DNA from: an uncultured Eubacteriales bacterium
GTDB taxonomy: Bacteria; Bacillota; Clostridia; Oscillospirales; Butyricicoccaceae
Direction: 5' to 3'
Length of the DNA stretch: 43,371 nt
Assembly: GCA_934395135.1 (NCBI GenBank)
Contig: CAKRRK010000011.1
Coordinates: 1-43,371 of the forward strand
The notes beneath the pieces were generated by a model. That model did not search any database and had not been told where the DNA came from. It saw only the letters and a program-made list of their open reading frames with translations. Shown in pieces: positions 1 to 8,440 of this stretch; the stretch's first letter is position 1; the number at the start of each line of letters is the position of its first letter. The position numbers and the translations under genes are program-made.

Positions 1-95
1 CCCCATAGCCGCTCCCGGTTTCTCAGCTTTGCAACCTTTTGCATCAGCTGTCCCCATAACACATAGGTTTTTCGATGTATCCTTTCTTTATCCAT
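1..95 (-). CDS. partial CDS running off the left edge, unknown product
   Basis: An open frame begins with ATG at 95 and runs leftwards off the window, giving at least 31 residues that start MDKERIHRKTYVLWGQ. A GAGGTG ribosome site lies about 7 bases upstream of the ATG, which is the main support. The visible residues are basic and helix-prone. I do not recognise the family, and too little is present to judge function. It is divergent from the FmdE-like gene at 248. Confidence 0.5.
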   Translation of the reverse strand, partial: MDKERIHRKTYVLWGQLMQKVAKLRNRERLW

Positions 96-190
96 TTTTT
101 CACCTCATCTCCGATATAGTTTCAAATTATACCGGCAAGGGCGTATTTATTTTGTTGGGAAATATTTCAGGAAATACTTTTTTTAAAAAA

Positions 191-218
191 TTGACATTTT
201 TCAGAAAGATGGTATGAT
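191..218 (+). promoter_or_regulatory. sigma-A-type promoter for the FmdE-like gene
   Basis: TTGACA at 191-196 and TATGAT at 213-218 are separated by 16 bp. The element sits about 30 bases before the ATG at 248. The preceding stretch is AT-rich with an A run at 185-190. Confidence 0.6.
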
Positions 219-247
219 AAAATCATGTTGAAACGAGGTGTTTTTTA

Positions 248-778
248 ATGGAAAACAAAGCTTTATGGGATGCCTGCGTCAAATTTCATGGTCACGTTTG
301 TCCCGGTCTTGCCATCGGCTTCCGGGCAGTGCTCGCGGGTTTTTCTTGCCTGGGCTTGGACCCGGCGGAGGCGGACGAGGAACAGGTGGTATGCGTCGCA
401 GAAAGCGACTTCTGCGGCATAGACGCGGTAATGGCGCTTAGCTGCTGCACCGTAGGAAAAGGGAATCTGGTCCTCCGCAACAGCGGGAAGATGGCATTTT
501 CCTTTTTCGACCGGGATGCCGGAACCTCTGTCCGTCTTATCATCAAACCGGATGTGCTGCAAATGCCGCGGGAAGAAAAGCTTGGCTACCTGCTGGAGGC
601 GCCGGAAGAAGCCCTGTTTCTTCAAAAAGCGCCCAAATATTCCATGCCGGAGGCGGCGGTTGTCCGAAAAACTGTGGTCTGCCAAATGTGCGGAGAACCT
701 GTTATGGATGCAAAGACCTTTTCCGACGGCGGCCGCACCGTATGTTCCGATTGCTACCATGGTTTCGCCCGCTGGTAA
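248..778 (+). CDS. FmdE family protein with C-terminal zinc ribbon
   Basis: This 176-residue protein matches the FmdE family, named after formylmethanofuran dehydrogenase subunit E. The N-terminal half carries the family's FHGHVCPGLAIGFR block near residues 13-26 and the conserved SDFCGIDAV block near residues 53-61. The last 35 residues form a treble-clef or rubredoxin-like ribbon with two CxxC pairs (CQMC and CSDC). Clostridia lack methanofuran, so a role in molybdenum or tungsten enzyme biology or one-carbon chemistry is only inferred. The start is supported by a GAGGTG ribosome site and an upstream promoter. It is followed 72 bp later by a membrane protein gene on the same strand. Confidence 0.85.
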   Translation: MENKALWDACVKFHGHVCPGLAIGFRAVLAGFSCLGLDPAEADEEQVVCVAESDFCGIDAVMALSCCTVGKGNLVLRNSGKMAFSFFDRDAGTSVRLIIKPDVLQMPREEKLGYLLEAPEEALFLQKAPKYSMPEAAVVRKTVVCQMCGEPVMDAKTFSDGGRTVCSDCYHGFARW

Positions 779-850
779 CCTGCCGCGCTCCGGCAGACGG
801 CAGCATTTTTTCTCCAGCACGGCGTCCGCCGTCCAAAGGGCAGGCAGCGT

Positions 851-1522
851 ATGAAAACAATGCCGCCATCGTATGAAATGTCAGAGTCCTATGGAACCGG
901 CGCGCTTCTGGCCGTTGCCGGCGGACTGTTTGACGCCTATTCCTATCTTCTGCGGGGGCATGTTTTTGCCAATGCTCAAACCGGAAACATCGTGCTGTTC
1001 GGCATCAGCCTGTTTGACGGCCGGATTTCGGACGCATTTTTCTACCTTGCGCCGATCCTTGCTTTTATCGCCGGCATTTTTCTTGCGCTGTGTCTTCGAA
1101 CGCGCCTGACAGACCGGCCGCATTTCCATTGGCGGCATGGCGTGCTCCTTCTGGAAATCCTGCTGGTGATTGTGGTTGCATACCTTCCTGCTCCTTCCAT
1201 GGACGCCCTGGCGAATGTTCTGATCTCTTTTGCATGTGCCCTTCAGGTGCAGGCGTTCCGCACATTTCAGGGCAACGCCTTTGCCAGCACGATGTGCACC
1301 GGCAACCTGCGCAGTGCGTCGGAATGCCTGTTTGCCGGAATTGCGGAAAAAGACCATCGGAAGTTCAAAAAAAGCTTTCAGTATTTTGGCATCATTTTAT
1401 GCTTCATTCTTGGCGTGGCGGCCGGCGCAGGATGCATTCAAATTTTTGGGAAAAACACGGTTCTTTTCAATGCCGCCCTATTTGCTGCCGTATTCTTTCG
1501 GATGATGAAAAAGAAATCATAA
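851..1522 (+). CDS. YoaK/DUF1275 family membrane protein
   Basis: The 223-residue protein is a polytopic membrane protein of the YoaK (DUF1275) family. The family hallmark near the N terminus is visible: GGLFDAYSYL followed by FANAQTGNIV. About six hydrophobic segments follow, with a second conserved QTGNIV-like block (STMCTGNLRS) around residues 145-155. The family has no proven substrate. The ribosome site is weak (GGGCAGG), so translation may depend partly on the FmdE-like gene upstream, with which it probably shares a transcript. A hairpin terminator follows directly. Confidence 0.85.
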   Translation: MKTMPPSYEMSESYGTGALLAVAGGLFDAYSYLLRGHVFANAQTGNIVLFGISLFDGRISDAFFYLAPILAFIAGIFLALCLRTRLTDRPHFHWRHGVLLLEILLVIVVAYLPAPSMDALANVLISFACALQVQAFRTFQGNAFASTMCTGNLRSASECLFAGIAEKDHRKFKKSFQYFGIILCFILGVAAGAGCIQIFGKNTVLFNAALFAAVFFRMMKKKS

Positions 1523-1540
1523 CCGAAATCCATCAAAAAG

Positions 1541-1571
1541 AAGGATATCCTTGTGGGATATCCTTTTTTTG
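1541..1571. terminator. intrinsic terminator between convergent genes
   Basis: A 10-bp stem (1541-1550 with 1556-1565) has a 5-base loop and is followed by a T run to about 1570 on the plus strand. An A run on the left side means it could also serve the leftward hydrolase gene that ends at 1592. Confidence 0.75.
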
Positions 1572-1591
1572 CTGCCATGCCGTTGTTTCGC

Positions 1592-2305
1592 TTATCTGCC
1601 GCACCGACAGGCGTTTACGAAAGATTGGAACAGCTTTTTGCTGTTTTCATCCCTGCGGTAGGCAAACTCCGGGTGCCACTGCACTCCGGCAATGTATCGC
1701 TTCCCCGGCATATAAGCGCTTTCCAAAAGCCCGTCCGGCGCATAAGCCGCGCCGCGCAGAAAAGGTGACAGGGTTTTAACCGCCTGATGATGGTAGCTGT
1801 TGACCGCATATTGATCGATTCCCAACGCTTCCCACAAAAAGGTCCCCCGCCGGATGGAAACGGTATGCACCGGAACGTCATACGGCGGCTGCATATGATG
1901 GGAAACCGCCGTAGAATGCTCCAGCACGATGTCCTGATACAGCGTGCCGCCCAAGTCTGCATTGAGAAACTGAAGCCCGCGGCAAATGCCAAGCAGCGGC
2001 TTATCCAAATCAATGGCGCCCCGCAGCACTTGGTGCTCCAGCCGATCCCGTTCCCGGCAAACTGTGCCGCAAGCCTTACGCCTTGTTTCCCCATAAACCG
2101 CCGGGTCCACGTCATGGCCGCCGGGAAACAGAAACCCGTCGCAGGTCTCCAGAAAATAGGCTATCGCTCCCGCATCCTCCGTCAGAGGCAGCATCAAAGC
2201 AATTGCACCACACGCCTCCAGGGCCTGCATATAGCCCGGCAGCATCCAATAACTTTCTCTCTCCTCGTCATATAATGGAGTTACTCCAACAACCGGCTTT
2301 TTCAT
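1592..2305 (-). CDS. gamma-glutamyl-gamma-aminobutyrate hydrolase-like peptidase C26
   Basis: This 237-residue class I glutamine amidotransferase-like hydrolase resembles PuuD, which cleaves gamma-glutamyl amides. The nucleophile Cys108 sits in GICRG, and the partner His211 and Glu213 sit in WHPEF, so the catalytic triad is complete. FPGGHDVDP near residue 60 is also typical of the family. The start is the ATG at 2305, which follows an AAAGGAGA ribosome site. A longer frame opens at 2572 but would run back through the udp terminator and into udp. No polyamine genes are nearby, so the substrate is uncertain. Confidence 0.85.
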   Translation of the reverse strand: MKKPVVGVTPLYDEERESYWMLPGYMQALEACGAIALMLPLTEDAGAIAYFLETCDGFLFPGGHDVDPAVYGETRRKACGTVCRERDRLEHQVLRGAIDLDKPLLGICRGLQFLNADLGGTLYQDIVLEHSTAVSHHMQPPYDVPVHTVSIRRGTFLWEALGIDQYAVNSYHHQAVKTLSPFLRGAAYAPDGLLESAYMPGKRYIAGVQWHPEFAYRRDENSKKLFQSFVNACRCGR

Positions 2306-2359
2306 AGGTTTCTCCTTTCTGATGTTGGGGCTCGTTCCCCTTTCAGCGATCTGCGACAA

Positions 2360-2399
2360 AAAGGGGCAGCACGGCCAATCTCTGCCGTGCTGCCCCTTT
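2360..2399 (-). terminator. strong intrinsic terminator downstream of udp
   Basis: A perfect 16-bp stem (2360-2375 with 2384-2399) encloses an 8-base loop. Read on the minus strand it ends in a run of five Ts. It separates udp from the C26 hydrolase, so the hydrolase probably has its own promoter or depends on readthrough. Confidence 0.85.
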
Positions 2400-2460
2400 G
2401 CAGCATCGTTTTCGTTCCAGTTCAATTTTTCTGTAGCTGCCGCGACATATCCCAGGCCTG

Positions 2461-3219
2461 TTATGCCCGATCTGCGGCAATTAGGATCCGCAGCGCCTCT
2501 ACTGCTGTCAGAATTCCTCTCTGCGCCGCATCCGGCGCAATTTCCGGCGCATCGTCGTTGTCTGCATTCCACAGCACATTAAGCACCGCGCCGCAGCGCA
2601 CCCGCAATACCGACGACACCACCATCAGCGCCGCGCTTTCCATCTCGCTGGTAAGCACGCCGCCGCCGCGCCATGCATCCCATTTGGCAAGCAGTTCGGA
2701 CGCAACCGGCATTTGTTTCGGTCGGATTTCTCCGTAAAAGCTGTCCTTGGACTGAATAATTCCTACATGATACGGCATCTTTCGCTTTTTTGCCGCCTCG
2801 ACCAGGGCGGAAGTCACGGCAAAATCCGCCGCCGCCGGAAATTCCACCGGCATATACTCCCTGCTGGTACCCTCCTGACGCACTGCGGCCGTAGCAATCA
2901 CAATATCGCCGCCTTTTACCTTTTTTTCAATGCCGCCGCTGGTACCAACCCGGATAAATGTATCCGCGCCGCATTCCACCAGTTCCTCCAGGGCAATGGC
3001 GGCGGAAGGGCCGCCGATGCCGGTGGAGCAAACGGACACAGCTTCGCCATCCAGCCTTCCGGTATATACGGTAAATTCCCGGTTTGAAGCAATCTTTTTG
3101 CTATCTTCCAAATACTCTGCAATCTTTTGGCACCGTCCCGGATCGCCGGGCAAAATGACGTAGCGGCCTACCTCCCTCCTGGCGCAGCCTATGTGCATTT
3201 GTTTCCCATTAATCAGCAT
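2461..3219 (-). CDS. udp: uridine/purine nucleoside phosphorylase family protein
   Basis: The 252-residue protein belongs to the PNP/UDP phosphorylase family, which splits nucleosides with phosphate into a base and ribose 1-phosphate. Visible blocks are the phosphate-binding ILPGDPGR (residues 22-29), RVGTSGG near residue 90, SKDSFYGE near residue 155 and the substrate-binding EMESAAL near residue 190. The overall pattern fits uridine phosphorylase better than hexameric purine phosphorylase, but base specificity cannot be settled by eye. Its start overlaps the end of the DUF951 gene by 11 bases, so the two are probably translationally coupled. A strong terminator follows. Confidence 0.85.
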   Translation of the reverse strand: MLINGKQMHIGCARREVGRYVILPGDPGRCQKIAEYLEDSKKIASNREFTVYTGRLDGEAVSVCSTGIGGPSAAIALEELVECGADTFIRVGTSGGIEKKVKGGDIVIATAAVRQEGTSREYMPVEFPAAADFAVTSALVEAAKKRKMPYHVGIIQSKDSFYGEIRPKQMPVASELLAKWDAWRGGGVLTSEMESAALMVVSSVLRVRCGAVLNVLWNADNDDAPEIAPDAAQRGILTAVEALRILIAADRA

Positions 3220-3403
3220 TCTTCTCGCTCCTTGTCACCTTTTTTATGTTTTTCTCCGCCTTGCTGCGGGAAATCATAATCTCATGCCCGCAGCCCATGC
3301 AGCGCATGCGAAAATCCATTCCGACCCGTAAAACCAGCCAGTCACTGCTGCCGCACGGATGCTTTTTCTTCATCGTTAACACGTCACCCAGCTGAATATC
3401 CAT
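3209..3403 (-). CDS. DUF951 domain-containing small protein
   Basis: This 64-residue protein matches DUF951. It starts MDIQLGDVLTMKKKHPCG, and a CMGCGHEIM block near residue 37 gives a small zinc-knuckle or OB-like fold. The family is widespread in Firmicutes and has no proven function. The ATG at 3403 follows a strong AAAGGAGG ribosome site. It is the first gene of a two-gene unit with udp. Confidence 0.9.
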   Translation of the reverse strand: MDIQLGDVLTMKKKHPCGSSDWLVLRVGMDFRMRCMGCGHEIMISRSKAEKNIKKVTRSEKNAD

Positions 3404-3534
3404 CTACAAGCATCCTCCTTTAATGCAATCAGTCTATCACAAAATACCGCCGGAAAAAAGAGGTAAGTTTTAAATTATTCCGCATATAGTTTAAATAGTT
3501 TATGAGTTGTATTATCAAACAGGAGGTTTTCCGT

Positions 3535-4473
3535 ATGTACCGTACATACCTTCCGGAAGGAATGCTGTCAAAAACCCAAAGCAATGCCCAATATCTGTCT
3601 TCACTGACCGCACTGGAGGACGCTTTCACAAACCATGTAACTTTAGAAGCTGTTGCCGCTTTATGCGATAGAAACCACAACCTCATTCTTGACCTTGGCG
3701 ATTTCCGCGGGACAATTCCCCGGGAAGAATGCGCTCTGGGCATTGCCAGCGGGCAAACCCGGGACATTGCCATCATTTCCCGCGTGGGAAAACCAGTGTG
3801 TTTTAAAATCCAGGACATTGATTATACCGCCGATCCGCCGGAATTTTCGCTTTCCCGCGTCGCCGCCCAGAAAGAAGCCCTGTCCTTCTTTCTGCAAAAC
3901 CTTTTCCCCGGCAAAATCATTCCGGCTATGATTACGCACCTGGATCATTTCGGCGCATTTGTGGATATCGGCTGCGGCGTAGTTTCCCTGATCGGGATTG
4001 AAAACATTTCCGTATCCAGGATTTTTCATCCGTCAGAACGCTTCCATGAAGGGCAGCAAATCTATGCGGTTGTTTCCCAAATTGACGAACAGACAAACCG
4101 CATTTTTCTCACCCACAAAGAGTTGCTGGGCACCTGGGAAGAAAATGCCGGGGAGTTCTATTGCGGGGAAACCGTCACCGGCATCGTCCGCAGCGTGGAG
4201 GACTACGGTATCTTTATCGAGTTAACCCCCAATCTCTCCGGCCTGGCGGAATACCGCAGCGACGTCGCTCCCGGACAGTCGGTCTCCGTATATATCAAAT
4301 CCATTATTCCCGAAAAAATGAAAATCAAACTGGCTGTCATCGACGTCATTACCCCGCCGGAAAGCCCCTCCCGGGAACTGCGTTACCGTTTTACCGGCGA
4401 TTCCATCCAAAACTGGATTTACAGCCCCAGCTGCTGTGCCTCAAAATACATTCACACCCAATTTTGCGAATAA
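3535..4473 (+). CDS. S1 RNA-binding domain protein
   Basis: The protein has 312 residues and two tandem S1 domains, at about 125-200 (with HFGAFVDIGCG) and 207-270 (with DYGIFIELTP). Each carries the F/Y-G-x-F-V/I core of the S1 OB-fold. The first 120 residues are a less typical S1-like or helical region. It resembles the short S1-related proteins of Clostridia rather than full ribosomal protein S1, which has four to six repeats. An upstream ATG at 3502 lies before the AGGAGG at 3521-3526, so the start is placed at 3535. The role is presumably RNA binding; the target is unknown. Confidence 0.8.
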   Translation: MYRTYLPEGMLSKTQSNAQYLSSLTALEDAFTNHVTLEAVAALCDRNHNLILDLGDFRGTIPREECALGIASGQTRDIAIISRVGKPVCFKIQDIDYTADPPEFSLSRVAAQKEALSFFLQNLFPGKIIPAMITHLDHFGAFVDIGCGVVSLIGIENISVSRIFHPSERFHEGQQIYAVVSQIDEQTNRIFLTHKELLGTWEENAGEFYCGETVTGIVRSVEDYGIFIELTPNLSGLAEYRSDVAPGQSVSVYIKSIIPEKMKIKLAVIDVITPPESPSRELRYRFTGDSIQNWIYSPSCCASKYIHTQFCE

Positions 4474-4474
4474 A

Positions 4475-4506
4475 AAAAGCCCGGAGAATCCTTTCCCCGG
4501 GCTTTT
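4475..4506. terminator. bidirectional terminator between S1 gene and hppA
   Basis: A 10-bp GC-rich stem (4475-4484 with 4497-4506) is flanked by an A run on the left and a T run on the right, so it can act on both strands. The S1 gene stops at 4473 and hppA stops at 4528. Confidence 0.85.
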
Positions 4507-4527
4507 CTTTTGGCAAATTTTAAATTA

Positions 4528-6636
4528 TTAGTTGAAAATATGGAAGTTTACAACCACCGCCGCAAATACAACGGATACCATAGACAACAACTTGATAAGG
4601 ATGTTGATGGACGGACCTGATGTATCCTTGAACGGGTCGCCGACGGTATCGCCTACAACAGCCGCCTTGTGGTTGTCGCTGCCCTTGCCGCCAAAGTTGC
4701 CTGCTTCAATGTATTTTTTCGCATTGTCCCAAGCACCGCCGGAGTTGGACATAAAGACTGCCATCAGGAAGCCGGTAGCGGTCGATCCTGCCAGCATACC
4801 TACCACGCCGTTGAAGCCGAAAATCAAACCGGTTACGATCGGCGTTACAATTGCCAGAACGGTTGGCATAACCATTTCCTTCAGAGAAGCCCTGGTACAC
4901 ATCGATACGCAGGTTTCATAATCCGGATCCGCATTGCCTTCCATCAGGCCCTTGATTTCCTTAAACTGACGACGAACTTCCACAACAATGGACTGCGCCG
5001 CACGGCCAACGGAACCCATGGTGAGAGCTGCGAATACAAACGGAAGCATACAGCCGATGAACAGGCCAACCAGAACCGTTGGGTTCATAATGCTGATGTC
5101 CAGCTCGCCGCCCATGCTCTTTACCTTTTCCACATAGTTGGAGATCAGTGCCAGCGCGGTGAGCGCCGCAGAACCGATGGCAAAGCCCTTACCGGTTGCC
5201 GCGGTTGTGTTGCCCAGGGAGTCCAGAGCGTCGGTACGGCGACGAACGGAAGGATCAAGACCTGCCATTTCCGCAATGCCACCCGCGTTGTCTGCAATCG
5301 GACCATACGCGTCGGTGGCCAGGGTGATTCCCAAGGTGGACAGCATACCAACTGCCGCAAGGGCAATCCCGTAAAGTCCCTGTGTTGCGCCGACGGAGAA
5401 GCCGCCGGAAAGCGCGTAAGAAGCGATAACGCAGATTGCTACGATGATAACCGGAACCGCGGTGGAGAACATACCAAGCTGAATACCGCCGATGATGATG
5501 GTAGCGGACCCGGTCTGGGATTCGCCTGCCAGCTTCTGAGTCGGCTTATATGTATCCGAAGTGGAATATTCCGTATAGGCACCAATGAGGACGCCGGCAA
5601 TAAGACCTGCCAGAATCGCGCCGTAGATGCCGATGTTTTCTATGCCAAGAATTGCCCAGATAATGAAGAACGCTGCAATTGCGATCAGCACTGCACTGGT
5701 GTTGGTACCGCGGCGAAGCGCCTTGAGCAGTGTGCTCTGATCGGTATTTTCGCCGGTGCGCACCAGGAAAGAACCAATGATGGAAGCGATAACGCCAACT
5801 GCCGCAATGATCATCGGAACGAGCATTGCCTTGAGTTCCATCGTTTCGCCCATGGCAGAGAACGCGGTAACGCCCAGTGCGCATGCGGAAATAACAGAAC
5901 CAGCATAGGATTCGTAAAGGTCAGCGCCCATTCCCGCAACGTCACCGACGTTGTCGCCTACGTTGTCGGCGATAACCGCCGGGTTACGCGGGTCGTCTTC
6001 CGGGATACCTGCTTCTACCTTACCAACAAGGTCTGCGCCAACGTCGGCCGCTTTGGTAAAGATACCGCCGCCAACACGGGCAAACAGCGCCATACAGGAA
6101 GCGCCCATACCGAATGTCAGCATAGCGGCTGTAATTTCCTCAACAGGAAGTTTAAAGCCGAATTTCAAGAGGATATACCATACGGAAAGGTCCAGCAGCG
6201 CAAGACCTACCACGGTAAATCCCATTACAGAACCAGCGGAGAATGCAACGCGGAGACCGCGGTTCAGGCTGTTCTGGCAGGCGTTCGCCGTTCTTGCGTT
6301 CGCCCTTGTCGCGATGTTCATCCCGATGAAGCCGGACAGGCCGGAGAAGAAACCGCCTGTGATAAAGGCAAACGGTACGAACGGGGTCAGGAAGCCTGCG
6401 AATGCCATAACCAGCAAAATCACAAACAATACCGCAAAGAAGACAACCAGAATCTTGTACTGTCTCTTCAGGTAAGCCATTGCACCCGAACGGATGGATG
6501 CAGAAATCTTTTTCATTTTGTCGTTGCCTTCAGACTCTTTGAGTACTGACTTTGCTTTCGCAAGGGCAAACAACAAGGCGATGATAGAACCCACCAATGT
6601 CAGAAGGGCCAACATCTCCCAATTGAAGTTTTCCAT
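4528..6636 (-). CDS. hppA: membrane-bound ion-pumping pyrophosphatase
   Basis: This 702-residue integral membrane pyrophosphatase couples PPi hydrolysis to cation pumping. The pyrophosphate-binding signature DNVGDNVGDVAGMGADLYE is intact, as is the C-terminal GDTVGDPFKDTSGPS block. In the GNTTAATGKG segment the residue after GNTT is Ala and the residue three further on is Gly. That is the pattern of K+-dependent enzymes; K+-independent ones have Lys there. Whether it pumps H+ or Na+ cannot be decided by eye. The start is set at the ATG at 6636 by a GAGGAGG site about 7 bases upstream; the in-frame extension to 6720 is rejected. It is a single-gene unit with a consensus promoter and a shared terminator. 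Confidence 0.95.
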   Translation of the reverse strand: MENFNWEMLALLTLVGSIIALLFALAKAKSVLKESEGNDKMKKISASIRSGAMAYLKRQYKILVVFFAVLFVILLVMAFAGFLTPFVPFAFITGGFFSGLSGFIGMNIATRANARTANACQNSLNRGLRVAFSAGSVMGFTVVGLALLDLSVWYILLKFGFKLPVEEITAAMLTFGMGASCMALFARVGGGIFTKAADVGADLVGKVEAGIPEDDPRNPAVIADNVGDNVGDVAGMGADLYESYAGSVISACALGVTAFSAMGETMELKAMLVPMIIAAVGVIASIIGSFLVRTGENTDQSTLLKALRRGTNTSAVLIAIAAFFIIWAILGIENIGIYGAILAGLIAGVLIGAYTEYSTSDTYKPTQKLAGESQTGSATIIIGGIQLGMFSTAVPVIIVAICVIASYALSGGFSVGATQGLYGIALAAVGMLSTLGITLATDAYGPIADNAGGIAEMAGLDPSVRRRTDALDSLGNTTAATGKGFAIGSAALTALALISNYVEKVKSMGGELDISIMNPTVLVGLFIGCMLPFVFAALTMGSVGRAAQSIVVEVRRQFKEIKGLMEGNADPDYETCVSMCTRASLKEMVMPTVLAIVTPIVTGLIFGFNGVVGMLAGSTATGFLMAVFMSNSGGAWDNAKKYIEAGNFGGKGSDNHKAAVVGDTVGDPFKDTSGPSINILIKLLSMVSVVFAAVVVNFHIFN

Positions 6637-6718
6637 TTTTTTACCTCCTCTTTGTCTACACATAAAATATTCCTGCCTGTATAAAAACAGCAATATTTTA
6701 CCTGATTCCAACTCTTTC

Positions 6719-6747
6719 ATTATAATTTGTAAACGTCAGGTTGTCAA
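6719..6747 (-). promoter_or_regulatory. consensus sigma-A promoter of hppA
   Basis: On the minus strand TTGACA (6742-6747) and TATAAT (6719-6724) are separated by exactly 17 bp, a perfect match to the consensus at both hexamers. It leaves a leader of about 75 bases before the hppA ATG. This implies strong vegetative expression. Confidence 0.85.
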
Positions 6748-6849
6748 CAACTTCACAAAGGAAAAAACGCCAAGTTATACAGAGTTTGCCCCCTCTTTTT
6801 TGTATATTTTTATGTGTTTTTTAGAGGAATTTCCAATATTAGCACCGTA

Positions 6850-7557
6850 TTAACATGTTTGCCGGATCATTTCTTTCCGAATCTTCAGCATAATCCGCTT
6901 CTCCAGCCTGGAAATATAGGACTGAGAAATCCCCAGGAGATCCGCGACTTCTTTCTGCGTCTGTTCCCGCTTTCCGCCGAGACCGAACCGCAGAGAAATA
7001 ATCATCATATCCCGTTCCGGCAGACGAAGCAGCGCTTTCCGCAGCAGCTGCTTATCCACATCGTCCTCCAGAGGCCGCATTACGCTGTCCCCTTCGGTTC
7101 CCAGAATATCCGACAGCAAAAGCTCGTTGCCGTCCCAGTCGGTGTTCAGCGGCTCGTCAAAGGATATTTCCGACTTTTGCGCCGATACTTTCCGCAGATA
7201 CATTAAAATTTCGTTTTCAATGCACCGGGACGCATAAGTGGCAAGCTTTGTATTTTTATCGCTTTTGTATGTATTGATGGATTTGATGAGACCAATGGTG
7301 CCGATGGAAATCAAATCCTCCGTGTTGATTCCGGTATTCTCAAACCTTCTGGCAATATACACTACCAGCCGGAGATTGTGTTCAATGAGAGTGTTTCTGG
7401 CTTCCGGATCCCCCCTGCTGTTCTGTTCGATGCATATCCGTTCTTCTTCCGCGCCCAACGGAGGCGGAAGAATTTCCGATCCTCCAATAAACATTACTCC
7501 ATCCGGTTTGCAAATCCTCAGCAACCGCATAAGCCACGCTGCAATCACGTTTGTCAC
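6850..7557 (-). CDS. sigE: sporulation mother-cell sigma factor SigE (pro-sigma-E)
   Basis: The protein closely follows Bacillus SigE: FIGGSEILPPPL at the processing site, ENTGINTEDLISIGTIGL in region 2, FDEPLNTDWDGNELLLSD in the middle, and SQSYISRLEKR in the region 4 helix-turn-helix. About 23-24 residues precede IGGSE, close to the 27-residue pro-sequence removed by SpoIIGA. The start is uncertain. GTG codons at 7557 and 7548 both lie just after AAGGAG (7560-7565), at spacings of 2 and 11; the frame also opens further upstream inside spoIIGA. The gene begins 11 bp after the spoIIGA stop. The sigG gene that usually follows is absent here. Confidence 0.93.
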   Translation of the reverse strand: MTNVIAAWLMRLLRICKPDGVMFIGGSEILPPPLGAEEERICIEQNSRGDPEARNTLIEHNLRLVVYIARRFENTGINTEDLISIGTIGLIKSINTYKSDKNTKLATYASRCIENEILMYLRKVSAQKSEISFDEPLNTDWDGNELLLSDILGTEGDSVMRPLEDDVDKQLLRKALLRLPERDMMIISLRFGLGGKREQTQKEVADLLGISQSYISRLEKRIMLKIRKEMIRQTC

Positions 7558-7567
7558 CACTCCTTTT

Positions 7568-8407
7568 CTACCTGCCCACAAGCGCATCATAGTCCCCGGA
7601 CAATGTTTCCTGCGGGCTGATTCCTACATAACAGTCTATCTTTTTCCCATTTTCGCTTTTTACCCAGTCCGGCTGGAACGCCAGCAGCATCCCTTTTTCC
7701 ACGCCGACCGCGGTATAGGGTACCAGTCGAAACCGTCCCCGGTATGGCAGCGCTGCCAACCCGTTATAAACATCCACTGCATCCTTTTCCCACCGAAGAC
7801 AGTCCCGCACCGGCTCCGGCAGCACATCATAGAGCTTTTCCCTGCTTGCGATCAATACCTTTTTCCCGCTAATCACCTCCCTTGCATCATTTCCATTATC
7901 GAGCAGCACCGACAGTTTCACCGTTTTTTCCAAAAAGCATACTTCCATCCGGCGGACTTCTGCTCCGCTGTGCTTGGCCGCCTTCCGGAACAGCAGTTCC
8001 GTCATAAGATATACGGTTACTGCCGTCGCAAGGACCAGGGAGGCCGGTGCCTCAAAATAATAGACCCCCTGCAAAACCTGACGGCTGCCGCAGGCGTAAT
8101 ATACCAGCATCACACAGCCGGCAAACAAAGCGGACATCAGCAAAAACATCAGGAATCGTTTGACAAAGCGGCGAAGATTCTCAAACCCGAAAAATACCAG
8201 CACCATCAGGGCGCCGGCCGCGATTTGGAACACCACCGCGTCGGAAACCAGCAGATAAAACACGGCGTAACCACCGCCCAGAAGGGCGGCCAGCACGCCT
8301 TTCAGCCGTCCATTGCCAACCCCTAAGATACATCCCGTGCTGGTCAACACCAAATAATCCATCAGGAAATTCACCAGAAATAACACATCCAGATATACTG
8401 CCTGCAA
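7568..8407 (-). CDS. spoIIGA: sigma-E processing peptidase SpoIIGA
   Basis: This 279-residue protein has five or so N-terminal membrane segments (residues 1-140) and a cytoplasmic aspartic-protease-like half. The catalytic Asp170 sits in LLDNGN, corresponding to the D-S/N-G-N motif of SpoIIGA. The later VPYTAVG and FQPDWV blocks are also typical. It cleaves pro-sigma-E, encoded immediately downstream, at the septum when signalled by SpoIIR. The start is a TTG at 8407 (QAVYLDVLFLVNF follows), which matches the usual N terminus; the ribosome site is weak. It is transcribed with sigE from the spoIIG-like promoter upstream. Confidence 0.93.
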   Translation of the reverse strand: MQAVYLDVLFLVNFLMDYLVLTSTGCILGVGNGRLKGVLAALLGGGYAVFYLLVSDAVVFQIAAGALMVLVFFGFENLRRFVKRFLMFLLMSALFAGCVMLVYYACGSRQVLQGVYYFEAPASLVLATAVTVYLMTELLFRKAAKHSGAEVRRMEVCFLEKTVKLSVLLDNGNDAREVISGKKVLIASREKLYDVLPEPVRDCLRWEKDAVDVYNGLAALPYRGRFRLVPYTAVGVEKGMLLAFQPDWVKSENGKKIDCYVGISPQETLSGDYDALVGR

Positions 8408-8440
8408 TGGTACCGCCCCTTTCCGCCGCCATATATCCTT

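Noticed and set aside
2306..2572. An N-terminal extension of the C26 hydrolase
   Set aside because: It would pass through a strong terminator and overlap udp; the ATG at 2305 has an AAAGGAG site and matches the family start.
4669..6549. A 626-codon open frame opposite hppA
   Set aside because: It is a mirror frame of the highly conserved pyrophosphatase, with low-complexity Asn/His/Cys-rich text and no ribosome site.
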